From Kitagawia praeruptora (lineage: Eukaryota > Streptophyta > Magnoliopsida > Apiales > Apiaceae): a stretch of 64,000 bases of DNA. The notes under the pieces are model-generated. The model was given only the letters and a program-made list of their open reading frames with translations, was not told where the DNA came from and did not search any database. The DNA is taken from NCBI GenBank assembly GCA_037693485.1, contig CM075344.1:92601001-92665000 (forward strand), written 5' to 3'. The translations under genes and the position numbers were made by a program. Shown in pieces: positions 54,939 through 64,000 of this stretch (the stretch's first letter is position 1; each line of letters starts with the position of its first letter).

Positions 54939-57714
54939 CTATCAACGGATTCAACCATAGTCTCTCTATCAACTGCTATCCCTTCTACTTCATCGATGGA
55001 TATTTCTCATCCGTTGACAAGTGTTTGTTCACCGATGGATATGCTTAACAGCAGTCATCCATTGGTAGCTTCAACTACAACATCAATGGATATCTCTCAT
55101 CCATTGACCGATGTGCCTCCTGCATCTGTAAGTCAGCTTACTGCAACTACAGTAGAGGTCACACTTGTAGTTCAAACACTTCTAGGATTGATGGAAGGGA
55201 GTGTCATTTCTGAGAGTGAGAGGCTGCTCTGTGAGCAAGCAAAAGGAGAGAATGTGAGTGAGGGGCTGACAATTGCTTCCTGCCAGGCAAAAGGAGATAA
55301 TGAGAGTTCAACCTTAGTAGGTGAAGGTGAGGGTGTGAGTGGTGTGAGCTAGGGGGAGCCCCTGATGCAAAAAGAGAGAGAACATGAGAAAAAAGTAGGT
55401 ACATGAGACATAAGGGTGGATGGAGCCATTGCTAGTGAGTCAATGGAGGTTGAGGATGCCCCCAGAACAAGTCACTATCAACAGACATCTCAACAAGTCA
55501 TTGATAGAACTGTTCTTGGAGCTGAAACCTTTACTCACCCTGATCCCGACCTTGACTCTTGGGCTAAACAGGGCAATGTGGAGGCTGAGCAACAGCTAAA
55601 CTTGGTACACACAACTGAATCTATGCAGAGAGCTAAAGATGCTCTTACCAAGCTGCCTCCAAATGTTGCTGATGTGGATCAATCTTATTCTGAATTCACA
55701 ATTGAAGGTGAAGATGAAGTACCTTCACAACAACCTGGAGATCTACCAGAATGGTTAATGTCCAAAAATTATATCTCCAAGGATGCTCACAATGAGCTAG
55801 TAATACAGTATGAGAAGACTGTGGCTACTTTACAGGATGCTGAACCTGCTCTAAAGCATGTGCAAGAGAATTTTCTTGCTACTCTCAAACTACACAAGTG
55901 TCTTCTCAATCAAAGGGTGATAGATAAGGATGACTTCAAGCTTGAAATTAAAAATGCATTAGAAGCTCAGAACAAGAACTTGGAGATTCTTCTTCCTCCC
56001 CGTACAATGCAGCAGCTTAGAAACAAGCTGAAGAAAGATGCAGATACAGATAAGAAGATTGAAGATCTGTCTACACAAGTTGGTAGATTAGAGGTTCAAA
56101 TGATCACTATGATTGCAGATCAAAAGCTCATCCTTGAAGCTCATAATCAACAACGTGCCTTCCTTGACAGACTATTGAACCTACCTACTACTCAAACCCT
56201 TGATGCTAACAAAAAGGGGGAGAAGTTTAGTGATAAGGAGATAACAAGTGAGGGGGAGCAACTTCACTCTACTCTAGTTCCAATAGCTCCAGGAATTCCG
56301 TCTAGTGAGGAGGAACCAGTCATTCAACCTGAAGACTCTATAGCCACAAGGCTGGCTGCAAATCCTCAAATTTCTCAAGTATCAATTCCTCCCATAACCA
56401 CATCAATCAGACAAGTATTAATTCCAGATCTTGTGCTTCATAGATCTCTAGCCAGAGGGGAGCCATCTTATGTGTCTGAATTCAAGCCTGTGCTCAAGCC
56501 TAAGAAATCACCTATGAAGAAGAATGGTAAAAACACCATGAGAAAGGACTTTCCAATGCCAAATCCAGATGAATTCAAGCTAATGAGCAAGTATCTTGCT
56601 GAATTAAAACAGAAGGCTACAGTTGATGTGAGACTCAAAGAGAATCTAGCATTCATCTACAGAGAGGGAGTGGAAATTTGTGTTCCTACAGGTCATCCAA
56701 ACTTTGTTGTGGCCAAAGCTGAAGACACTGCAAGGTTACTTCAAGCTGGCCAGATTGTTAGACAACCTATTGAATGCATTGAGAAAGAAGCTAGACTGGC
56801 TGATGAGCTAGTAAGAGTGCTAGAAGAAGAGATGGAGAAAGAGGCTGAAGAAGAAGATGCCAAATTTAAGAAGAAGAAAATGAACACAAAGTCTGCGTGC
56901 AAGAAAAGGAAAAGCAGAGTTAAAGTCCCTGCTAAAAGAACTTTGAGCCCAGAACCAAAAGTTCAAGTTGAATCAATACTATCTCAACCTACAAAACCTC
57001 CAACACAAGACACACAGCAACACACTCAGACATCTAACACCTTAGACTTCATAAAGGAAGAACCTTTGGAATTTGACTTTGACATCAACAGCTTGGCATT
57101 TCCAAATATCAGACTCTCACCTATAAAGAGGAGAAGCAGAAGGAGGAAACAACCATTAGCTAGACAAATTCAAGTTGCTGAGGTTCTTTAAGTTGCAAAG
57201 GTGGCTACCAAGAAAGAATCTGAACTCTATATTGCTGACATTGAAGAGTATTCAAGTGTCAATCTTTTCTTGGATGATGTGGTAGATGTGAGTGCTGCGT
57301 ATAGGACAACCAGGTTACCAGAAAGGCTAATTTTCACCTACAAAGGAGGAAACAGCAGAACCTGGCCCCTACATCAAGTGTTAAATGAAGGCTAGAGCAA
57401 ACTCTGGAAGATTTGGTCCTTAATGAAAAGAACTGGGGGATTCACTCCAGAGGCAAGGAAAATAATTTTCAACAAGGCCAATGAATTGAGGAGCAGCTTG
57501 TCTTCAAAGGAGGGTTTGCCTAAGAAGCTGAATATTCTATATGAACCTGGAAGGAAGGTTCACTTTTATCCATTCTGGATAATGGAATTCAGAGATGAAC
57601 ACAACTATAGAAGATTTTTCAGAATAGAAGATCAACTGGAGAAAGCTAGCAATGAGTATTTGCAACACTTAATGTCTATGCTGGATCCAAATCACTCAGA
57701 AGAAAAGATCATCT

Positions 57715-60008
57715 TTTTTGCTAATTAAAATTTTATACCATAAAGGAACAACTGAAACACTTCTAGGGGCATACCCCGCGAAGACAACATGCAAACAAAA
57801 CAAATGTCAAAGCATCATAAAGACACTATCCAATCAACATACAAAGAGAACTAGATTAAACTAGTTTAAAATTTAGTACTGATTATGCCAATTATGCGCA
57901 AATCCACCAGCCCCCTACTACGGGCCACCATCCAAACCAACTGTAGCATATGCCAGCAATTAATCCCATAAACCGAACTCTTTCGAGGCGCACAATGCAA
58001 TTCAGTAGTCCACACTGCAACACTAACAACTCTTTTTCCAAGGAGATCACCACCATTCTACCCACCATCGAAGCACTACTCATTATACACCTCATTCCGC
58101 TTGGTCGGGCCCAACATAGAGCAAATTGTCCATAAATACCTCTGACTGTTAAAACAACCTTCATTTTCAATCCCCTGGTGCGCAGCATGTACCATCTCAG
58201 TCCCCAAATCCAACAGGAGATGAAAGCAACATCACTAACCCTCAGAATTCCGTCACTGAAGTCTTTAAAACGAATAGAGTCATCCACATTCTCAATAACG
58301 TGATTACCAGGCCTGAACCAGAAGATGTCGCAGCTGATATCAATCATTCTGCATTTTTTGACATAACACACATATAGAGTGAAATCCTCATCGAGAATTA
58401 ACCACAAACCATGTTCAATCAAATCCGCCACTTCATTTAGAGCACCCTCGGGGTACCCACTTAACCATTTAGTGAAAACCCAAATCAAATCAGTGAAACC
58501 GATCAACCATAAGCACATCCCCGAGAGAGAGAGGTCCTCAAGTTGCATTCTGAACATGGCTATAGCCATCCTACCTGTATACCGAGCCTTGATTGTCATG
58601 ACACCGAAAGATCCCACCTGCATACCCCACATTGACACACCCATCTTACCCTTGCAATAGTCTTGAGTAACATCATTCACTCCCCAAAAGGAGCTCTAGC
58701 AACAGACTTTATTCGATCCTGATTCCCTTCCAATCAAAAGGAACCCACTTTCCTGAGATATACGCCATGAAACAACTAGAACAACATAGCATCGCTCAAA
58801 TTCACTGCACTTCACAATTAGCATTCCAGCCACATTTTCATGGGCTCGCATCACAAACCTGCCCTGCCTCGAGGTAAAGTGCAGCAGCATAAAAACACAA
58901 GATACCAACTCCAACGAGTCTAAAAAATCAATGGATCTCCTCAGATTTTTAGATCCTCGAACAACTTATGAATGCCTTTGCTTAATCATTCGAAACGAAC
59001 TAATCAAAACATCAACCGGATTTTTAAATAACATGTGACAAACTGTTCTCTGCGAACACATATCAAATACGTAGTGGGCTAAACCAAATAACATAGTGAG
59101 AGTGCCTTTAAACATTAAACTCCCCAAATGGATACAAATATCATCAAAATTCACTGTCTTACCAGCATCACCAGTTACTAAACACCCTGAGATCTTCATT
59201 CCTACTAAGAATCCATCTTTTAAAGAGACCTTTGTTACGAGAAGAATAGTTACCTCAGTCGTCAAACTGCTACGAACCTGGCACAACCTTAGAACTCCGA
59301 ATAAGAGCGAGCTTCTTTTTCCCAGACGAAGCAATCACAGCAACTTCATTTGCGAAAGTAGAAAGGGCGCCCAGAGAACCCTTTTCCTTCTTTGAGCAAA
59401 TAGCGTCAACATTTTCCTTCAAGAGAGCCTCTTGAATCGGATCTTGATGAGAGATAACAAGAATATCCTTTCCCAAGACAACATAAGTTGGGTAACAAAC
59501 CACAACTGCTTTGATAAGATCAGATACCACCCGGAGAGGTGGGTTTAGCTCCAATTTCGTGAATATCCCAACTGGGATAGCTTCTTCAGCAACAGAGATG
59601 TATCCACCTCTCTCCTTTTGTTTCACAAGAAACTCGTCGCGGACATATCTGTGTGAAACAACAATCACATCGCTTGTACAAATAGCAAGCCCAGGGAGAA
59701 TAATCTCCAAAAAACCAGAAATAGATGGTGCAAGAACCCCATCTAAATAACCATTAGGAATGTTCAAAAGACTCAAAGAAACGGAATCAGATCCATCCCC
59801 GAAAACAATGACCAAACCCATTTTTTTAAAAGATAAATAGAAATATAAGAAGAAATTTGGTGTTTTAGGTGAGAGATTAGGAGGGGAAGGTGAATTTAGG
59901 AAGGGGAAATATATATCTGATGTGAAATTTGCTTGGAAATGGCTGAATTAAGTGGCGGCTAGGGTTGAAAGCTAGAGAGAAAAAAGACGACTCTCATTTG
60001 GACTCGTT
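57715..60008 (-). mobile_element. NA5: LINE-dependent non-autonomous element
   Basis: Minus strand. 3' tail complement at 57715-57780 (TTTTTTGCTAATT, TTTTATACC, GGGGCATACCCC); 5' end AATGAGAGTCGTC near 59998 downwards with CTCTCTAGC and CCCTAGCCGCCA as in NA4. Target duplication AGAAAAGATCATCT at 57701-57714 and 60009-60022. About ten unshared bases lie at the 5' junction. Inserted in the SIRE-like 3' ORF. Confidence 0.9.
57892..59821 (-). pseudogene. NA5 unknown protein, several frameshifts
   Basis: ATG 59821 begins 183 readable codons (to 59270), then the frame is lost; further pieces are open at 59334-58966, 58914-58696 and 58680-57892. Total length, about 640 codons, is like NA2 and NA4. 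No family recognised. The N-terminal piece is Val/Ile-rich with beta-strand-like alternation (FLEIILPGLAICTSDVIVVS). The last piece is rich in Trp, Cys and Met and contains CYVKKC, echoing NA3 ORF-b. This is the most decayed of the five. Confidence 0.55.
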
Positions 60009-60102
60009 AGAAAAGATCATCTACAGATCTCTAGAGAATCAACTTGAGGCAGACAGACATAAAATCCATGGTATGAGAACTACAAGGGGAAGCAAGCAAT
60101 GA

Positions 60103-60296
60103 TATGCTCAATCTAGAGGAGCATCCCTTGTGGAAGTATGATTCTTTAACTTGACTTAGTTCATTTCTCTAAACTTTTGAAGCTTAGTACACTACATATG
60201 TTTTTACTCAAACTCTGTATTTATTCAAAGGTGTTTTATTATCATCAAGGTTCTTAAATTATGGCTGTTATTCTATCAATCATAATTTGGGGGAGA
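60103..60296 (+). other. spacer and polypurine tract of SIRE-like element
   Basis: Short non-coding stretch ending in TTTGGGGGAGA before the LTR. The tract is the likely plus-strand primer. Confidence 0.65.
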
Positions 60297-61346
60297 TGTT
60301 AGGAATTATGTTGTCCTTGATGATAAGTACTTGAAAATACCTTGAAAAACATATGTGTACAAGAATAAGTTTGTAACTTGTCAATGGATATCCAAGTCAT
60401 AAATATTCGTTGATGAGGCAGCTTATCGGTTGATAAGTCTGTAGCATGCCTGTTTTAAGTCTTGTCAGTTGTTTGGTTTTGCCATAGTTGCTAGAATTCC
60501 TTTTTTTTTTTTTTTTGTAATTCCTAAGTCATGTTGACTATCAATGGATATGCAGAATAGGGTAGCTAATTGTATATAAACTGTGTTATTAATTTCTCTA
60601 TAAGTGAAGTGATGATTCAACCATTAAAGCTTCTATGTCAACGGATATGGCACTTCGACAAGCAACAGTCAACCTATCGATCGATGTCTAATTCAACGGA
60701 TAAAATGCTCCAACCAATAATGTTTTGGGATTAGAGGTTGATGGCGACTTATGCCTGACAGATCACATAGGTTGATAGACTTAAAAAGGGTATGGAATCC
60801 AGTATTGGGAACGAAGAAGAAAAAGAAACATTCCTTATTCTCACAAACAATTTAGCTGGTAAATCTATTGCATATCTGTCCAAGACAATCCAGACAAAAT
60901 TGTATCACATGGAGACAAGGAGTGGCAGCAACCCTGCAGAATACTTTGACTTGTAAGATTCGTTTATTTTGTAGGGTTTGTAAACTTGGAGTTTATATAT
61001 ACTTCAAGTGTAGCAAAGATAAGTAGAGAAGAAAACACAGAGTTGAAAGCACAAAGCATTAGGTTTTCTAGTAAAATACTTAGTCTTGTATTCGCAGCTG
61101 TGTACTCGTTTACACAGATTATTTTCTTCAATACAATCCTCAGGTGGAGTCAAAAACCCACCTGAAATTTTTAAAGCGTGTTGTACGTTTGTTTTTCTTT
61201 GATTTCTATTTCATAGTTTCTTTCTGTTCATTTGTTTTAAATCAAGATCCATATGTTGTCTTGTAAATCCAAAAGAATTTTCAACAAGATTGTATTCAAC
61301 CCCCCCCCCCTTCTACAATCTTGAGGTGTGCAACTGGGAAATAACA
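60297..61346 (+). repeat. 3' LTR of SIRE-like element (1050 bp)
   Basis: TGTTAGGAATTATG to GGGAAATAACA. A TATATATA box near 60995-61002 is the likely promoter. The motif TCAACGGATA/TCAATGGATA occurs several times, as it does in the upstream ORF. Confidence 0.75.
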
Positions 61347-62033
61347 ATTCTAATTTAAATATATTAATTACTTGATTTAACATATCTGTATATTACATAT
61401 TTTTTAATGTCAAAACATATTTAGAATAAATTAATATTTAAATTAAAATCAAATGACTCAATGAGGATGATATAAATATATAATATTAAGCGATTTTTGC
61501 AATATAAATTTACCACTCTTTTGATTTACAATTAACCATAATTGCATTATTATATATTACGAATTAATTTTCATAAATCTATACTATTATATAAAAGCCG
61601 AAACATTGAAAGTTTGGTTGGTTGGTCGGGTCGATATGATATCTGTTGATTTTACATAATTACCCTTAAATTGATACTAATTACCCTTTCATTTAATTAA
61701 TATTACTATAATCAAACAAAAACCCAACATCCATTATATATTGGGAAAATTAATTCTTTCCTCCCTAAACTTTGGGCCGTTTTTGGTCTAGGTCCCTAAA
61801 CTAAAAAGTCAATCTTTCGCTCCCTTAACTTTCAATTTTTCTGATTAAGGTCCCTCCGTCCAAATAAGGCTAACGCCGTTAGTGGATAAAATTTGAAAAA
61901 AAATTAAAAAATCAGAAATATTTCATAAAATTCAGAAAAATTCGAATTTTTTTTTAAAAATTCAGAAATATTTCATAAAATTTCAGAAAAATTATATGAA
62001 TTAAAGTAAAGAAATTTGAAAAATTATAAATGT
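61347..62033. other. AT-rich repeat fragments, possible Helitron 5' end at 61578
   Basis: No ORF. TCTATACTATTATATAAAAG at 61578, preceded by A, resembles the 5' terminus of plant Helitrons; no matching 3' CTRR hairpin end was found. 61742-61885 has CCTAAACT and CCCT phrases common in unclassified plant transposons. 61912-62000 contains a near-duplicate of about 57 bases (CAGAAATATTTCATAAAATT twice). Confidence 0.35.
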
Positions 62034-62193
62034 GACAGCCCCAAATCCGGGGTCATAAATCTGGGCCATCACGGACCAATTTCCATTCAATATCAATATC
62101 TCTTGGGTCTTTTTTTTTTCAATTAATACTTATGCAATTGACCCCGCAATAATACACACACACACACACACCAGTCATATGCTCAGAGAACAA
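62034..62193 (-). repeat. end fragment of a chromovirus LTR, minus orientation
   Basis: TGTGACAGCCCCAAATCCGG is the reverse complement of a chromovirus LTR end like that at 19950-19971 (CCGGATTTTGGGCTGTTACA). The following GACCCCGCAATAATACACAC also matches in order. Cut at 62194 by the second Athila-like LTR. Confidence 0.6.
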
Positions 62194-63421
62194 TGATAAG
62201 TGGATTTTATATCCACTTGGAACATTCTATATCGGCTTAAATTGATTGTTTTGGACTCAAGTTTGTGTAGTTTTGATGTGTTTTGTGTAGTTGTGCAGGT
62301 TTGCAAGAATATCTAAGCTTTTGTCGTTTTTGGAGATTTAATTGATTAAAATTCAGATTTTCCGGGAAGGTTGCGTAGCTTATACTGTTTTGGCCATATC
62401 TGGAGTTCTAGAAGTCCGTTTTCAGCGATCTTACTGCCCACGCGAAGCTTGAGAGATTTTCTACAACCTGGGATAGGAAACAAGTGCAAGAAATATGCTG
62501 AATTAGATCGCGCACGTGATCTTGTTAAAGAAGGCTGGGAATTTACTGTTTTGCCCTTTTTCTAATTCTAATTGTATTCTGGGCAGTTTTGGGTACCTTC
62601 TTTAAATCCTAATTGTAATAGAAGGCAATTTCTTGCTAGGCAAGATTTGTAGAGCCTATTTAAACACATCCTACCATTGTAAATAATAACAATTGATAGC
62701 TTTTAATCGTATCAAGGTACTTTCAATCTTCAATTCTTTCTTCAATATTATGTTTTCATTCATTATTATTATGTTTTCTTTATTAAATATGCGTAACTAA
62801 TTCTCTAATCTGAGGATTGGGTAGTATTCCTTGGTATTCATGTGTGTTTAATTATCTGTGATTTTCTTGCTTTGCTGATCTGTTATTGAGGGCTTAACAC
62901 AATTAGGGGAGTCATGAACCTTTGATTAGATTTTAGGGATTGTAATAACTTGGAAGAGGAGTTGCAATTTTAGTACATGATTTAACAGACATAACTCGAA
63001 TATTTGATTGGAAGATTAATAGGAGAGTTGTGAGACTTATAATTCTTGGAGCTTAATAGTTTATGATTGTCTTTGATTGTATCACGGAAGTGACAATTAG
63101 GGTATAGTTGTAGACATTATATTGTATCTTGGAAGAGAACATTATAACCTTAGAAGAATTGTTTTCAGCAGAGTAAGAACGTAGACATCACATAGATATT
63201 GAATATGCATTGAAACCAAGTGAAGAACCCCAGTTCTTGGATTGTTTTCCTCATATATTTTATTCTCGATTGATAATTAGTTTAATTTAGTTTAGTTTAA
63301 TTTAGTTTATAAACAAACACAACATTCTTCTACACTTCTAAATTGTGAGAGATAAGAAACTTGAACTTGATATTACATTCAGTCCTTCCCTGCGAACGAA
63401 CACACAAAAATACTATTAACA
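62194..63421 (+). repeat. 5' LTR of second Athila-like element (1228 bp)
   Basis: TGATAAGTGGATTTTATATC to TACTATTAACA. The start aligns with the LTR at 9977 and the two share TTTTGGCCATATCTGGAGTT and CCACGCGAAGCTTG, but this copy lacks the GC-rich blocks found there. A TATTTAAA box lies at about 62658. Confidence 0.88.
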
Positions 63422-63424
63422 AAT

Positions 63425-63442
63425 TGGCGCCGCTGCCGGGGA
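63425..63442 (+). promoter_or_regulatory. primer binding site (tRNA-Asp type)
   Basis: TGGCGCCGCTGCCGGGGA just after the LTR, close to the tRNA-Asp complementary site widely used by Athila-like elements. Confidence 0.8.
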
Positions 63443-63597
63443 AGGCAGTAATGTTGAGTTTGAGTTAATTGTTTCTTGTAGTTGGATTTTATCTTTGTAT
63501 ATATTTTTCTTTTCTTTCTTTTTGTATTTCTTTCTTTGGTGTGTCTACAGGTTCTTTGAGGTAGACAACTTAAACAGGTTTTGAGGAGAGAGACTAG

Positions 63598-63957
63598 ATG
63601 GAGTACAACTTTGGTTGGAACAATGCTCAGAATTTCTACAACAGTCAGGAACAATATCAAGAATTCAATCCTTACCCACAATTCAATGAGGATTGTAATG
63701 CATATCAGGTGAATTCGTTCTATTCTGAGAACTCATTTTATGCTCCATATGCCCCTAGCAATGATTATTCGTATTCGTTTGAAAATCAATATCATGATGA
63801 TCTTAATCCATATATGTGTAATGATGTTGATACGAGTTTAACTCAGTCTAATCCTTCTTTACCTGCTGATTGGGAGATTGCGCTCAATAAAATGATTCAA
63901 GGAACTCAGTCTAATCCTCCCTACTTTCTTTGGGAGTTTTTGATGAACCAACTTTAG
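63598..63957 (+). CDS. gag-like N-terminal ORF of second Athila-like element
   Basis: 119 codons from ATG 63598, ending TAG at 63955-63957. Rich in Tyr, Asn, Phe and Gln, like the visible start of the gag-like ORF at 4779-5030, so the two elements are related. No zinc knuckle or capsid motif in this piece. The early stop suggests either a short leader ORF or a broken gag; the window ends 43 bases later, so this cannot be decided here. Confidence 0.5.
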   Translation: MEYNFGWNNAQNFYNSQEQYQEFNPYPQFNEDCNAYQVNSFYSENSFYAPYAPSNDYSYSFENQYHDDLNPYMCNDVDTSLTQSNPSLPADWEIALNKMIQGTQSNPPYFLWEFLMNQL

Positions 63958-64000
63958 AAATTGCTAGTGATAATGATATTCCATGTGATTCAATAGCTTG

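Larger units (their letters stand above)
54939..60102 (+). pseudogene. 3' ORF of SIRE-like element, coiled-coil protein, split by NA5
   Basis: One frame from the left edge to 57714, resuming at 60023 after removal of NA5 and its duplication, ending TGA at 60100-60102. Four in-frame stops: 55350, 55404, 57189, 57393. The N-terminal part has repeats of MDISHPLT (about 54996-55110). Then come coiled coils (about 55760-56190), a Lys/Glu-rich basic stretch (about 56820-56940), and a compact C-terminal block (LYIADIEEYSSVNLF, RTGGFTPEARKII, FWIMEFRDEHNYRRFF) that looks like a folded domain I cannot name. Function unknown; the env-like label rests on position only, and I see no clear signal peptide or transmembrane segment. 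Confidence 0.6.
54939..61346 (+). mobile_element. SIRE-like Copia element, 3' part
   Basis: A long ORF in the position of the 3' (env-like) ORF of SIRE elements, then a PPT (TTTGGGGGAGA, 60287-60296) and a 3' LTR (60297-61346). The TTCAACCCCCCCCCCTTCTA tract near the LTR end is typical of SIRE-type LTRs. gag, RT and integrase are missing from the window; the left end is cut by the Copia LTR at 54938. Confidence 0.6.
62194..64000 (+). mobile_element. second Athila-like element, 5' part
   Basis: 5' LTR, PBS and gag start on the plus strand; the rest is beyond the window. Confidence 0.85.

Noticed and set aside
54945..60102. The SIRE-like 3' ORF as a host gene
   Set aside because: It has four in-frame stops, leads directly into a PPT and LTR, and shares repeats with that LTR.

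Overview
This window is wholly plant-type repetitive DNA. I see no ordinary host gene, tRNA, rRNA or CRISPR array. It is a stack of nested retrotransposons from a flowering plant, probably a eudicot with a large, repeat-rich genome. The evidence is Athila-like, Tat and chromovirus Ty3/gypsy elements, Copia elements and an L1-type plant LINE with DUF4283-type ORF1, EN, RT and zf-RVT parts. I cannot name the species from sequence alone.

Layout, left to right. (1) 1-4778: a LINE cut by the window edge, internally deleted and frameshifted. It sits inside (2) an Athila-like element (4779-11654, + strand) with a gag-like ORF, a long non-coding 3' region and a 1.68 kb 3' LTR. (3) A minus-strand Copia LTR is split into 11655-12104 and 54436-54938 by (4) a minus-strand Tat-lineage Ty3/gypsy element, 12105-54430 (889 bp LTRs, GTAAC target duplication). 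Removing later insertions leaves about 12.8 kb. Its gag-PR-RT-RNaseH-IN reading frame (53498 to 47478) is continuous and broken only by nonsense codons. On the opposite strand it carries an intron-containing additional ORF of the Transposase_28 ('putative gypsy type transposon') kind. (5) A chromovirus with about 5.4 kb LTRs (14527-29994) splits that antisense ORF. (6) A gag-only relative of the Tat element (TR-GAG type, 32247-41817, + strand) sits inside it in the opposite orientation and shares its LTR ends, PBS and PPT. (7) 54939-61346: the 3' part of a SIRE-like Copia element. (8) 61347-62193: AT-rich fragments, a possible Helitron end and a piece of chromovirus LTR. (9) 62194-64000: the 5' LTR, PBS and gag start of a second Athila-like element.

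The most unusual component is a family of five 2.0-2.5 kb elements, here called NA1-NA5 (5253-7776, 34793-37057, 42346-44364, 44951-47435, 57715-60008), scattered through all these hosts. Each has the same 5' end (AATGAGAGTCG, then CTCTCTA-rich leader). Each has the same 3' end as the LINE at the left edge: a GGGGTATGCCCC hairpin, then GGTATAAA, AATTAGC and poly(A). Four have clear target duplications of 11-15 bp. None encodes a reverse transcriptase. Instead each carries a long ORF, or its remains, for proteins I do not recognise, one of them an unbroken 674 codons. They look like LINE-dependent, protein-coding non-autonomous retroposons. Two of them carry repeated K[RK]V[ST]F motifs.

How the parts relate: the LINE machinery is the likely mover of NA1-NA5; the Tat element, or its live relatives, is the likely mover of the gag-only element; the chromovirus has young LTRs around a long-dead coding region, so it too was probably moved in trans. 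LTR differences counted by eye put the insertion order as Tat (about 2%), then the gag-only element (about 1.3%), then the chromovirus (about 0.5%), which agrees with the nesting.
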